From: an uncultured Collinsella sp.
GTDB taxonomy: Bacteria > Actinomycetota > Coriobacteriia > Coriobacteriales > Coriobacteriaceae
Length of the DNA stretch: 64,000 nt
Direction of reading: 5' to 3'
NCBI GenBank assembly: GCA_900542305.1
Contig: UQMU01000002.1
Location: forward strand, 1 to 64,000
Shown: positions 45,598-56,442 of the stretch, piece after piece
Numbering within the stretch: the stretch's first letter is position 1
Layout of the letters: the number at the start of each line of letters is the position of its first letter
Notes under the pieces: model-generated
Seen by the model: only the letters and a program-made list of their open reading frames with translations
Database searches by the model: none
What the model was told of the DNA's origin: nothing
Translations under genes and position numbers: made by a program

Positions 45598-48408
45598 CTA
45601 TAGCGAAACGGATCCGTTTTTCTTGATGCGGGCGAGCATGTTTTTGAGCTTGTTAAAGTCGAGCGGTTTGGACAGATGGGCGTTCATACCGGCGTCGTGT
45701 GCCGCCTTGGCGTCCTCGGCAAAGGCATTGGCGGTGAGCGCGATGATGGGGATATCGGCTGCATCGATCTTCTCGCTCAGACGAATCGCGCGGGTCGCCT
45801 CGTAACCATCCATTCCCGGCATCATGATGTCCATCAGAATCGCATCGAAGCTGCCGGCGGGACGGCCAACGTATAGGTCGACCGCTTCGTTGCCATCGGC
45901 GGCGCGAGTTACGACAATGCCTTCGCTTTCGAGCAGCGCCTGGGCAATCTCGGCATTCAATTCGTTGTCTTCGGCGAGCAGCACGTTCATGTCGGCGAGC
46001 GAGCAGTCGAGCGCCCTCTCGACCGTATCTGCCCGCGTCTGAGGGTTCTTGTCGATATCGAGCGGAATCTGGACGTTGAACGTACTTCCCACGTCAACCT
46101 CACTCGAAATCTCAATCGTACCGCCCATCAGTTCAATAAGCGACTTGACGATTGGCATGCCCATGCCGGTTCCTTGGAACCTGCTGCGCGCATCGTCGCC
46201 TTCTTGGGCAAACGGCTCATAGATATGCTTTAAAAACTTGGGAGTCATGCCAATGCCGGTATCCGAAACGCTAAAGCAAAAGAGCGCGCGCCCGTTATCG
46301 AGTGGCTTGGTCTTTGAACTAAAGGTGACGGAGCCGCCGTGCTTGTTGTACTTAATGCTGTTGTCTAACAGGTTGATCATGATCTGTCGGATATGGGTGG
46401 GACTGCCGATCATGTATGGCCCCGTGGCGTACGGCAGACTATTGTCCTGCATGGTGATGCCGTTACTGGACGCGCGGAGCTTGCACAGCACCAGCGTATT
46501 GTCACAGAGCTCTTTGAGGTTAAAAGGCGTATGCTCCAGTGTTAGCTTGCGGTCTTCGATTTTGCCCATCTCGAGGATGTCGTTGATCAGCGAGAGCAGG
46601 TGATTGGCGGCAACGCGCGCCTTGGCACGGCTCTCGCGGGCGACCTGGATATCGCCTTCCTTCAATTCCTCGATCTCGATAAGGCCCAGGATACCGTTGA
46701 GCGGCGTTCGGATGTCGTGGCTCATGCGCGTGAGGAATGCCGTCTTAGCGGCGTTGGCAGCATCGGCTTTTTTGCGCTCGGTTCGAGCGCGTGCGAGCGC
46801 CCAGATGAGCAGGACGATGCCGACCGACAACATACCGATGAGGGTAGCTGCAACGGCGGCACGGTTGCGATAAAGGAATTGAAGCGTGTTTGATTCCTGG
46901 GCCGTGTACGACGTGGAGGAGTAATTGCTTGCGGAGAGCGATTCTCCGGCGTTGATGATGCCCTTGTTGATGATTCCCAGCAGCTCGGGCTTTCCGCGCG
47001 AAATCCAGCACGAGAGCTCACAGGTGTCAGGGAGCTCGACCGTCTCGTAGCCTTCGAGATCATGACGATCGCCGATGGTTTTTATGCGTGAGCTGGGAGC
47101 GACGATGCAGTGCGCCGTTCCCTTCCTGAGGGCGTCGAACGCTTCATCGTCGGATTGGTATTCGGTCACGGTCGCTGTGGGGAACAGACTTTCAAGTACA
47201 TTTTGGTTGACAAACGATGATTTGGTGCAGGCGATGTTCTGAAGGTCTTTGTTCAGATTGCCGTCGGTGTGGATGGCGGTGAGGGACACGGTCCCCAACG
47301 ATACCGACTGCACAACGCCTGATTGCTCGGCAAACCAGTAATCTCGGTATACCGGCAGCGCAACGTCTATGCTTCCCTTTGACAGGGCCTTTGACATCAT
47401 CTTGTAGCTATCAAAGGGGACGGTTTTGACCGTAATGCCAAATTTATCGTGCAGCGTCGTCGCAAGCGATGCGAGCGAGCCTTCCATTTCGCCGTTTTCG
47501 TCTTCGTTGCAGTAGGGGAGTTTGCCCGTAATGTAGCCGAGCGTGATGGTGTTGCCATTTGCTTTGAGCCAGGAACGTTCGGGGCCGTTGAGCGATGATG
47601 AACCGCTGCTTTGGGCCGAGTAGTTAGATTTGACTTCGTCGATATAGCGTGGGTTGACGCGGGCGATTGCCGACATGGCGGCATTGATGTCGTCCATCAG
47701 GTCGGGGCGGCTTTTGGGGACGGCAAAATAGTAGTCGCTCGAACCAATGTAGAACATGGGGGAGGCGCTGGGCGACGAGGTCGTGTCGTTCATGATGATG
47801 GCATCGACCTCGTTGTTTGCGAGCGCGTCAAAGAGGGCACTGCCAGTGTCGATTTCTTTATAGGTGCAGGTAATGCCTTCGTTGGCGAGCCACTGCTGGC
47901 CAACGAAGGTTTGCATGACGCCGGAGTTGCAACCGATAGTGAGACCCTGGAGCGCTTGGGGGTCACCCTTGGCCAGATCGTCGCGATCGGGCTTGGCGTA
48001 GATGTAGTAGCGCTCGGTGCCCTCGGGGTTCGAGGAAAAGAGCAGCTTTTGGGCGCGTTCCTCGGAGTAGGAGATGTTGGGCATGAGGTCGATTTCGCCT
48101 GCCTCGAGCATGTCCATAAGCTCGGTGAAGGTGCCGGAGATGTATTCGTACCGCCAGCCGGGCGTGTAGTACGACAGGGTCTGGAGGTACTCGTAACCCC
48201 ATCCCGAGAGACGCTCGCCGGGGGTGCCGTCCTGGAAGCCCTCGTTGTTGACGAGCCAACCAACGCGGACCGTCTTGACTGGCTGGCTAGAGTCAGCGGC
48301 AAAAGCCTGGACAGGCGCGATAGAACTCAGCACGGCAAGCGCGGCGAGCACAATGGCCAGGGCGCGACATATAACTGAACGAAGGACAGTGGCAGCTCTC
48401 ACATGCAA
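45598..48408 (-). CDS. BvgS-like hybrid sensor histidine kinase with two periplasmic-binding domains
   Basis: 936 residues. A signal/anchor sequence (about 8-37) precedes two SBP-type domains (about 45-270 and 280-500; VRVGWLVNNEGFQ starts the first). A membrane helix is at about 535-555. HisKA (MSHDIRTPLNGIL, about 590), HATPase (DNSIKYNKHG, GTGMGMPIVKSLI) and a receiver (LLAEDNELNAEIAQ, Asp in AILMDIMMPG) follow. No phosphotransfer (HPt) domain is visible, so a separate HPt protein or a direct partner is expected. It probably senses amino acids or other small ligands. Confidence 0.93.
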   Translation of the reverse strand: MHVRAATVLRSVICRALAIVLAALAVLSSIAPVQAFAADSSQPVKTVRVGWLVNNEGFQDGTPGERLSGWGYEYLQTLSYYTPGWRYEYISGTFTELMDMLEAGEIDLMPNISYSEERAQKLLFSSNPEGTERYYIYAKPDRDDLAKGDPQALQGLTIGCNSGVMQTFVGQQWLANEGITCTYKEIDTGSALFDALANNEVDAIIMNDTTSSPSASPMFYIGSSDYYFAVPKSRPDLMDDINAAMSAIARVNPRYIDEVKSNYSAQSSGSSSLNGPERSWLKANGNTITLGYITGKLPYCNEDENGEMEGSLASLATTLHDKFGITVKTVPFDSYKMMSKALSKGSIDVALPVYRDYWFAEQSGVVQSVSLGTVSLTAIHTDGNLNKDLQNIACTKSSFVNQNVLESLFPTATVTEYQSDDEAFDALRKGTAHCIVAPSSRIKTIGDRHDLEGYETVELPDTCELSCWISRGKPELLGIINKGIINAGESLSASNYSSTSYTAQESNTLQFLYRNRAAVAATLIGMLSVGIVLLIWALARARTERKKADAANAAKTAFLTRMSHDIRTPLNGILGLIEIEELKEGDIQVARESRAKARVAANHLLSLINDILEMGKIEDRKLTLEHTPFNLKELCDNTLVLCKLRASSNGITMQDNSLPYATGPYMIGSPTHIRQIMINLLDNSIKYNKHGGSVTFSSKTKPLDNGRALFCFSVSDTGIGMTPKFLKHIYEPFAQEGDDARSRFQGTGMGMPIVKSLIELMGGTIEISSEVDVGSTFNVQIPLDIDKNPQTRADTVERALDCSLADMNVLLAEDNELNAEIAQALLESEGIVVTRAADGNEAVDLYVGRPAGSFDAILMDIMMPGMDGYEATRAIRLSEKIDAADIPIIALTANAFAEDAKAAHDAGMNAHLSKPLDFNKLKNMLARIKKNGSVSL

Positions 48409-48499
48409 TCCTAACGAATCGAGACATTACCGCATAAGGATACCAGCTCAGCCCGCCCAGTCGGCAGCTGCACCGCTAAACGCTCCCGCCCGGCAGTCA

Positions 48500-48568
48500 T
48501 TGGGGACGTTCTTAAACGACTAGTCATCGGGGACGTTCTTGTTTGACTAGTCATTTAAGAACGTCCCC
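48500..48568. repeat. 44-bp palindrome family, copy 2 (tandem with a partial copy)
   Basis: A half copy (48500-48526: TTGGGGACGTTCTT to TAGTCAT) is followed by a full palindrome (48529-48568, centre ACTAGT at 48546-48551). It lies between divergent genes, the hybrid kinase and the channel. Confidence 0.8.
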
Positions 48569-48647
48569 AATGACTAGTTCCGTTTGCGGGGGAGGCGTGG
48601 GACAATACCGAGCGAACGTGATTGGGCGTCTGGGAAAAGGGGTCGCG

Positions 48648-49073
48648 ATGAAAAAGCTCAAGACGCTTGCTGACGTGTTACGCCAGGCGGGCTTCGTGCG
48701 CATTACGGAGCTGTTCCTCGTCTTTTACCTGCTGTGCTCGACGGCCGTCTGGTTGTCCGAGCCTACGACCCTCACGTTTGGCGATGGGCTCTGGTTTAGC
48801 TTTGAGACGGTCTCGACGATCGGCTTTGGCGACATCCCGGCCGAGACACCGGTTGCCCGCGCTATTACCGTCGTCTTGAGCGTCATCAGCATCTTCTACA
48901 TCGCCATGCTCACGGGCGTGGCGGTGAACTACTGCAATACGCTTATCAAGATGCGTCAAAAGGACACCATGGCTCGTTTTATGGACGATCTTGAGCATTT
49001 GGAAGAGCTCGATCGTGACGAGCTCGCCGATCTGTCACGCCGCGTGCGCGAGTATCGTCGACGCCAGCGCTAA
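48648..49073 (+). CDS. Two-helix potassium channel-like protein
   Basis: 141 residues from ATG 48648 (AAAAGGGG upstream). Two membrane helices (about 17-36 and 78-101) flank a pore loop with the K+ selectivity filter TIGFGD (about 66-71). The tail is charged and helical with no RCK/TrkA-N domain. MthK/KcsA-like minimal pores work as tetramers. It precedes the LOG gene by 34 bp. Confidence 0.88.
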   Translation: MKKLKTLADVLRQAGFVRITELFLVFYLLCSTAVWLSEPTTLTFGDGLWFSFETVSTIGFGDIPAETPVARAITVVLSVISIFYIAMLTGVAVNYCNTLIKMRQKDTMARFMDDLEHLEELDRDELADLSRRVREYRRRQR

Positions 49074-49107
49074 GACGAACGTCGTGCGCCACAACAGGGG
49101 GACAAAT

Positions 49108-49641
49108 ATGAACATCACCGTGTACCTGGGTGCCAACACTGGCAATGACCCGGCATTTCTGCCCGCGGTACAGGAGCTGGGCAACTGGATTGGCGCCAAC
49201 GGACACGCGCTGGTATACGGCGGGTCCAAATCGGGCCTGATGGGCGCGCTCGCCGATAGCGTGCTCGATGCCGGCGGACACGTGACGGGTGTTGAGCCGA
49301 GCTTTTTTATCGAGGCCGAGTTTCAACATGACGGTATCGACGACCTCATCGTGACGAGCGATATGGCGGAGCGCAAGGCCAAGATGATTGAGCTCGGCGA
49401 TGCGTTCATCGCCTTTCCCGGTGGGACGGGCACGCTCGAGGAGATTGCCGAGGTCATGTCCGCGGTGTCGTTGGGGCACCTGAGTGCTCCGTGCATCCTG
49501 TATAACCTGGACGGTTACTACAACGACCTCAAGGCGCTGCTCGGGCACATGATCGATAAGGGTTTATCGAGCCCGCAGCGCCAGCAAGGCATTTACTTTG
49601 CCGACGATTTGCGCGAGATTGCCTCGATCATCAACGGATAA
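49108..49641 (+). CDS. LOG family protein (lysine decarboxylase-like fold)
   Basis: 177 residues from ATG 49108, with AGGGGG upstream. YGGSKSGLMG (about 38-47) and FPGGTGTLEEI (about 105-115) are the LOG family nucleotide-phosphoribohydrolase motifs. It is expected to hydrolyse nucleoside 5'-monophosphates to free base and ribose-5-phosphate, as cytokinin-activating enzymes do. Its link to the channel gene upstream is unclear. Confidence 0.92.
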   Translation: MNITVYLGANTGNDPAFLPAVQELGNWIGANGHALVYGGSKSGLMGALADSVLDAGGHVTGVEPSFFIEAEFQHDGIDDLIVTSDMAERKAKMIELGDAFIAFPGGTGTLEEIAEVMSAVSLGHLSAPCILYNLDGYYNDLKALLGHMIDKGLSSPQRQQGIYFADDLREIASIING

Positions 49642-49766
49642 GTCTTGAGCCTGTCCCACTATGGCTCCCAATGGTGCCGTTTGCGGCGCAGACGGTTAGC
49701 TCGTTCGGGCAACGCTCGCTCTACAATAAAACATAACTATGTCGACTTTGACCGCGGGAGGACCCG

Positions 49767-51056
49767 ATGGATAACCTTGCCAAACCCACAAACCGCGCGC
49801 TGTTTTTAGTTAGCGTTGCCGTGACCGGTGCGTTCGCAGGTGCCGCGGTCTGGCTGTTCTTTTTTGCGATGGAGCACGGTATCGACTATCTGTGGACCGA
49901 GATTCCGCACGCGCTGGGCGTCGCTTCGCCCGAGCTTGCCAGCGGCCCGTTTGGCTTTTTGCCGTACCCGTTTTTTGTCTGCTTGCTGGGCGGTCTGTTA
50001 ATTGGTCTGTACGAAAAGATGACAGGCACCAAGACCGATGACCTCAACCAGGTGATGGCTAAGGTTAAGCAAGACGGGCGCTACCCGTACGACAACCTGG
50101 GCAAGCTTTCGCTCGCGGCATTGCTGCCGCTGCTGTTTGGCGGAAGTATTGGACCGGAGGCCGGCCTGACCGGCGTTATCGCGGGTCTGTGCAGCTGGGT
50201 TGGCGACCGTATGCGTCGCTTTGGCGCCGAGTTTAGGGAGCTTACGCTGCTGGGTACCCAGGCTGCCCTGACGGCGCTCTTTACCGCGCCCGTCTTTGGC
50301 TTTGTGGCACCGCTTGCCGGTAGCGCCGACGGCGACGAGGGCTCTGCGTCCGACGAGATCACCATCAGGCTGCCCAAGGCGCAAAAGACCGTGGTTTACG
50401 GCATCGCGATTGCCGGCGGCCTGGGCACCTACCTGCTGCTTGGCCAGCTTGTGGGCGGCGGCATGGGCATGCCCAGGTTCGAGGCCGCCGAGGTAGGCAA
50501 TCTGGAGCTTACCTGGCTCATTCCTCTGTCGCTGATCGGAACAATCTGCGGCTGGCTGTACTTTGTCTCTGAGCACGCGAGCGAAGCGCTTGCCCATGCC
50601 ATAGGGGAGCGTCCTGTCGTCAAGGCCATGCTAGCCGGTCTGGCGCTCGCCATCTGCGGCACGGTCCTGCCCTACACCATGTTTGCCGGCGAGACTCAGG
50701 CCGACGTGCTCATGGAAACCTACCTGACCATTCCCGCTGGCGTGCTTATCGCGACCGGTCTTGTTAAGGCCATGCTGACGCCCGCCCTCATCAACCTTGG
50801 TTGGCGCGGCGGCCACTTCTTCCCGGTTATCTTCTCAGGCGTAAGCTTGGGCTATGGCCTTGCCATCCTCACCGGCGCAGATCCGGTCTTTTGCGTCGCC
50901 GTCTGCACGGCATCGACGATGGGTGCGGTCATGCGTCAGCCGGTCATGGTCGTGGGCCTGCTGCTCATGTGCTTCCCACTCAAGGGTATCGTCTGCATGA
51001 TCATCGCCGCCGTCATCGCCGCCGGCATTCCACTGCCCAAGCCGCTGCGCAAGTAG
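49767..51056 (+). CDS. ClC-family chloride channel/antiporter-like protein
   Basis: 429 residues, ATG 49767, with CGGGAGG upstream. About ten to twelve hydrophobic helices. GGSIGPEAGLTG (about 126-137) corresponds to the GSGIP/GxxGPEA ion-site motif of ClC proteins. The gating Glu is kept in GPEAG. LINLGWRGGHFFPVIFSG near 345 is the other conserved loop. Chloride/proton or fluoride transport is expected; no CBS domain is present. Confidence 0.85.
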   Translation: MDNLAKPTNRALFLVSVAVTGAFAGAAVWLFFFAMEHGIDYLWTEIPHALGVASPELASGPFGFLPYPFFVCLLGGLLIGLYEKMTGTKTDDLNQVMAKVKQDGRYPYDNLGKLSLAALLPLLFGGSIGPEAGLTGVIAGLCSWVGDRMRRFGAEFRELTLLGTQAALTALFTAPVFGFVAPLAGSADGDEGSASDEITIRLPKAQKTVVYGIAIAGGLGTYLLLGQLVGGGMGMPRFEAAEVGNLELTWLIPLSLIGTICGWLYFVSEHASEALAHAIGERPVVKAMLAGLALAICGTVLPYTMFAGETQADVLMETYLTIPAGVLIATGLVKAMLTPALINLGWRGGHFFPVIFSGVSLGYGLAILTGADPVFCVAVCTASTMGAVMRQPVMVVGLLLMCFPLKGIVCMIIAAVIAAGIPLPKPLRK

Positions 51057-51150
51057 CACGGCAGCGCGCGGTCAGTACAAACATCTCAAGTCCGGTGCGG
51101 GCGCTGTGTCACGGATTTGCGGGTGGACTGGATTTCGTTCGGTATCGGCG

Positions 51151-52026
51151 CTACTTCCAAATTGCAAGCGCGGCGGTGCCCAGTACGATGAGGACGAGAC
51201 CGATGGCGCTGCGGCGGGAGAGTTTTTCGTTGAATGCCAGGCGCGCAAATAGCACCGATACGACAATCGATAGTTTGTCGATCTGCACCACGACACTCAC
51301 CTGGCCTGCAGCGATGGCATAGTAATAGAGCAGCCACGATGCTCCAGTCGCGATGCCCGATGTTGCGAGAAATGTGAGTTCGCGCCGGTCAACGTGCGCG
51401 ACCTGCTCCAGTTTTCCCTTGGCTGCCACGATTGCCCATGCCATAACCAGTACCACGCAGGTGCGGATTGCCGTGGCCAGGTTTGACTCGACGCCTTCGA
51501 TGCCGATCTTGGCGAGGACGGAGGTGAGTGCCGCGAACACGGCGGCGCCGAAGGCGTAAGCGAGCCAGGTTCGGTCTTGCTGCTGCTCGGGTTCGGCGGA
51601 CTGCTTCTTCTCGATCATTAAAAACGTGCCGAGGGTGATGACAGCGGTTCCCACGAGCTTAACCGCAAGGTTGCTCGTCTCGTCAAAAAGCGCGATGGCG
51701 ACCAGCGCGGCGAGCACGGTGCTCATCTTGTCGACCGGTGCGACCTTATTGACATTTCCGATGCTCAACGCCTTAAAGTAACAGATCCACGAAGCACCGG
51801 TAGCGAGTCCCGAGAGGACGAGAAAGAGCCAGGATCTGGGTTCGATGCTGCCAATGGTTCCAATGGATCCAGAAATGCCCGCCATTGCCCAGGCGAAAAC
51901 GAGCACCACGCAGGTGCGAATGGCCGTCGCGACATCGGAGTCGGTCTGCTTGATGCCGCATTTGGCCAAGATGGATGTGATGCCGGCAAAGAATGCTGAC
52001 GCAAATGCTGCGACAACCCACGACAC
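51151..52026 (-). CDS. EamA/DMT family transporter
   Basis: 291 residues from GTG 52026 (AAGGAGG ten bases upstream). Ten membrane helices in two EamA repeats: SAFFAGITSILAKCGIKQ begins the first (about 1-140) and AAVFAALTSVLAKIGIEG the second (about 155-290). Several helices hold conserved small residues (GATGASWICYF, GATGASWLLYYY). Export of amino acids or metabolites is likely; no substrate-specific motif is evident. Confidence 0.9.
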   Translation of the reverse strand: MSWVVAAFASAFFAGITSILAKCGIKQTDSDVATAIRTCVVLVFAWAMAGISGSIGTIGSIEPRSWLFLVLSGLATGASWICYFKALSIGNVNKVAPVDKMSTVLAALVAIALFDETSNLAVKLVGTAVITLGTFLMIEKKQSAEPEQQQDRTWLAYAFGAAVFAALTSVLAKIGIEGVESNLATAIRTCVVLVMAWAIVAAKGKLEQVAHVDRRELTFLATSGIATGASWLLYYYAIAAGQVSVVVQIDKLSIVVSVLFARLAFNEKLSRRSAIGLVLIVLGTAALAIWK

Positions 52027-52166
52027 GGGTGCGGTGCCTCCTTGGATAATGGGTTTATCCTGCGAGTTTTATGGACATGAGGATACCGCCCCTCCATGAA
52101 GGTTTGATATGGCCGCGGCGAGACGGGGGTTATGTTCCGGGGAGCCATTTGGTGAAGGCTCGAATT

Positions 52167-52346
52167 GAAGGTGAATGTTTTTCCGAGAAGTGAACGAGTA
52201 AATATGGACCCCTGGAGCATGCACACTTTTTTCGAATAAAACCGCAGGATTCCTAGGCAAAAACCGCAGGAATTAAGCCCATAAAAATGTCGATGATACG
52301 GGATGCTGATTTTACTCGTTCACTTCGCGGAAAACCATTCACCTTC
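52167..52346. mobile_element. 180-bp MITE-like element, copy 2
   Basis: Starts GAAGGTGAATGTTTTTCC and ends CATTCACCTTC; the two 36-bp ends are inverted repeats with two mismatches, including GAAGTGAACGAGTAAA. AAAACCGCAGGAT and AAAACCGCAGGAAT occur in the middle. It lies upstream of the EamA gene, in the 448-bp gap to the ABC permease gene. The rest of the gap (52347-52474) shows nothing recognisable. Confidence 0.8.
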
Positions 52347-52474
52347 AATATACCGTCGGCCTTTCTTTGGTTGCCAAGAGCTAAACGGCATGCTTCGAAG
52401 GGCGGCGGCGTTGTTGCTGCTTCGTCTTATCTAGTAAATGAGGTGGCGTGCAGCCCAAGCCCTTTGGCTGTCGA

Positions 52475-53173
52475 TTACAGGTCGCGTGCCCGATAGACCT
52501 TGGTGCTGACGGTGCAGCTGATTGCGCATAGTGCGAGCGCCAGTACGGCAATTCCTGCACACAGACAGCCAAGGACGGCAGGATCGGGATTCGCCCCGGC
52601 AATCGACATAAGCCAGTTGCTGATGGGGTTGGAGGAGCTCAGCGCTGCCATGGTAAGGCATCCGAGTAGGGCAAACAGGCCAACGGATAGGCGCAGTGCC
52701 TCCATGTGTCCAAATCGGAAGAACAGCGGCTGAGCCAAAAACACCATCATGAGGGAGATGAGCATCGATGCGGCGGAGGCTATTGTGATCTCAAAGACGG
52801 TCTGTCCCGTCAAGGGAATGCCCGTGGGATCGAAGAACGGAAGGGCGATGATGTTCAAAAGCACGGCGGCGCATGCCATGACGGCCGAGAAAGCAATAAT
52901 GCACAGGTAGCGTGCGCAGATGATGTCTTTGCGCGAGAACGGCAGCGTTGCCCGATAGCGCTCCCAGCCGTTTTGGTTATCGTAGCCAGCCAGTGAGTTC
53001 ATGATTATGATGGGCGACATGGCGCTGACCGCGCAGGCGCCGGCGCTCATACCGGAATCGCCGTCCGATGCGTTGGCAAGGGTTAGCACGACGAAGATGA
53101 ACAGGCCGACGCCCGCAATGCTCGGGATGAGCGTGCGAGCGATGGCGAGCTCGGACATAAAGGCGCGTTTCAT
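52475..53173 (-). CDS. ABC-2 type transporter permease
   Basis: 232 residues. Six hydrophobic helices: about 14-33, 45-62, 93-115, 128-151, 159-178 and 198-220. Cytosolic loop LPFSRKDIICARYLCI is typical of the ABC-2/BcrB-like group. The start ATG overlaps the stop of the ATPase gene (ATGA), so they are translationally coupled and form one transporter. Third gene of the GntR operon; probably drug or peptide export. Confidence 0.86.
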   Translation of the reverse strand: MKRAFMSELAIARTLIPSIAGVGLFIFVVLTLANASDGDSGMSAGACAVSAMSPIIIMNSLAGYDNQNGWERYRATLPFSRKDIICARYLCIIAFSAVMACAAVLLNIIALPFFDPTGIPLTGQTVFEITIASAASMLISLMMVFLAQPLFFRFGHMEALRLSVGLFALLGCLTMAALSSSNPISNWLMSIAGANPDPAVLGCLCAGIAVLALALCAISCTVSTKVYRARDL

Positions 53174-54051
53174 TTCGAAGCCCCTTTCAGCATGAGGCGA
53201 AGATAGTCATCAATGGTTGCCCGGTCGCAGGGAATCTCGGGAAAGGCCTCGAGCGTTTCGCGACGGTTGGGCACGAGCACGTCCACGCTATAGGCGTGGT
53301 GGACGGCACGGGCGCCTTCGACGCAAGTCATAAGCTCGGCAGCCTGTGCTTGGGTACAGTGGGCGATGCCGGCGCGGTCGGTAATGTCCTCGCGCGGCAG
53401 GTCAAAAATAATCGCGCCATTATCGATGCAGATGACGCGATCAGCGGTGCGATCGAGGTCGGACGTAATGTGGCTCGAGAGCAGCACGCTGTGCTGGCCG
53501 TCGGCGACAAAGGCAAGCAGCTCATCAAGCAGTTCCTCGCGTGCCATGGGATCGAGGCCCGCGGTGGCTTCGTCCAAAACGAGCAGCTTGGCATTGTGGC
53601 TGAGTGCACAGGCAAGCTGCAGTTTCATGCCCATGCCGCGGGAGAGGTCCTTGACCTTTGTCTTGGGATCGAGGCCAAATCGGTTGATGAATCCGGCGAA
53701 CGTTTCGCGGTCCCACGTGGGGTACGCCGGGCCTACGAGCGACTCGACCTGGCCCACCTTGAGTGTGGAAGGGAAAGGACACGTGTCCAGCACGAGACCG
53801 ACACGGGTGCGCAAGCAGCGCTGCGCTTCACCGGGCGCGTCGGCGCCACAGCGCTGCCCAAACAGGCGTACCTCGCCGGCATCGAGCTTGATAAGCCCGA
53901 GCGCGGCGCGAATGGTCGTTGTCTTGCCGGCACCGTTAGCGCCCACAAAGCCAACAATCTGGCCGGGCTCCACGGCGAGCGTGACATCACGCAGCGAAAA
54001 ACGGTCGCTCACGCGGCGTGAGACACCTTTGAGTTCTAACAAGTTTTGCAT
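53170..54051 (-). CDS. ABC transporter ATP-binding protein
   Basis: 293 residues from ATG 54051 (AAGAAAGG upstream). Walker A GANGAGKT (about 37-44); the signature segment is LSRGMGMKLQLACAL, a common SRGM variant of LSGGQ; Walker B LLVLDEATAGLDP; H-loop SSHITSDLDRTAD. The C-terminal 70 residues are an extra domain. It forms a transporter with the ABC-2 permease, of the BcrA/YtrB type. Confidence 0.93.
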   Translation of the reverse strand: MQNLLELKGVSRRVSDRFSLRDVTLAVEPGQIVGFVGANGAGKTTTIRAALGLIKLDAGEVRLFGQRCGADAPGEAQRCLRTRVGLVLDTCPFPSTLKVGQVESLVGPAYPTWDRETFAGFINRFGLDPKTKVKDLSRGMGMKLQLACALSHNAKLLVLDEATAGLDPMAREELLDELLAFVADGQHSVLLSSHITSDLDRTADRVICIDNGAIIFDLPREDITDRAGIAHCTQAQAAELMTCVEGARAVHHAYSVDVLVPNRRETLEAFPEIPCDRATIDDYLRLMLKGASK

Positions 54052-54074
54052 GGTATAGCCTTTCTTGCAGATGG

Positions 54075-54455
54075 CTACTGCATGGTTTCGGGGGCTACCA
54101 GGTCGAGCATCTCGTGCAGTTTGTCGCGCGTGACGCCCAGGGCTTCGGCTTGTTCTGCCGCCTGCGTAAGCAGCTCTTCGATATGGCAGAGCTGGTTTTC
54201 GCGCAAGAGCTCTTGGTTGCCCTCGGCGACAAAACAGCCCTTGCCCTGCACGGTGCAGATAAACCCGAGCTGCTCCAGATCGGCGTAGGCGCGCTTGGTG
54301 GTGATGACGCTCACGCCCAGGTCGCTCGCGAGTGCGCGGATGCTGGGGAGTTTGGCTCCCGCGGCGAGCGTGCCCGAAAGGATTTGAGCTTTGACCTGCG
54401 AGGATATCTGCTCGTAGATGGGCTTGTCGCTCGAATTGGATAGGATAATGTCCAC
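54075..54455 (-). CDS. GntR family regulator (YtrA subfamily)
   Basis: 126 residues. KPIYEQISSQVKAQILSGTL begins the winged helix, with LPSIRALASDLGVSVITTKRAY as recognition helix. The C-terminal 50 residues are a short helical dimerisation part, the mark of YtrA-type regulators that sit first in ABC transporter operons and sense cell-wall drugs or stress. The ATPase gene starts 24 bp downstream of its stop. Confidence 0.93.
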   Translation of the reverse strand: MDIILSNSSDKPIYEQISSQVKAQILSGTLAAGAKLPSIRALASDLGVSVITTKRAYADLEQLGFICTVQGKGCFVAEGNQELLRENQLCHIEELLTQAAEQAEALGVTRDKLHEMLDLVAPETMQ

Positions 54456-54482
54456 AGCGGCTCCTTAGCTGTTGGGCTACAC

Positions 54483-54516
54483 GTGTATATAACCGGTAAG
54501 CACAGTATATATACAC
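54483..54516. promoter_or_regulatory. Putative GntR/YtrA operator
   Basis: GTGTATATA (54483-54491) and TATATACAC (54508-54516) are a 9-bp inverted repeat with a 16-bp middle, upstream of the GntR gene; GTATATATAC (54505-54514) is itself palindromic and could contain the -10 box. Confidence 0.6.
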
Positions 54517-54672
54517 TATGCACAGTTATGCAAGAGGCAAATACGGATTAAGCCGGCTACCCAGACCCCAACTGATGAATTTGTCCTGATAGGTGCCCTA
54601 TGGCGAGGTTTCACGGCTACAATAGGGCAGTTACATCGACGTAATGCATATAGAACGCAAGAAAGGATCCGC

Positions 54673-56286
<1,614 letters not shown>

Positions 56287-56386
56287 CGCATCGGCGCGGT
56301 GGCCCTGCGGGGCTGCCGCGCCGTTCGCTTGCCTGATGCCGTGTGAGCGGCTATCATACCCACCGTCGTCTCAAGACCGGGGCGTC

Positions 56387-56436
56387 CGAGCAGTTCGGGT
56401 CCGATATCCTGCTCGTTAAACCTAAAACCAAAGGAG
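56387..56436 (+). ncRNA. Candidate preQ1-I riboswitch
   Basis: CGAGCAG (56387-56393) and CTGCTCG (56409-56415) form a perfect 7-bp stem around a 15-base loop (TTCGGGTCCGATATC). The A-rich tail TTAAACCTAAAACCAAAGG then runs into the GGAG ribosome site (56433-56436). GGT in the loop can pair with ACC in the tail to make the H-type pseudoknot that defines this class. The gene behind it encodes a queuosine-precursor transporter family protein, the usual regulated gene. Confidence 0.55.
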
Positions 56437-56442
56437 TACATA

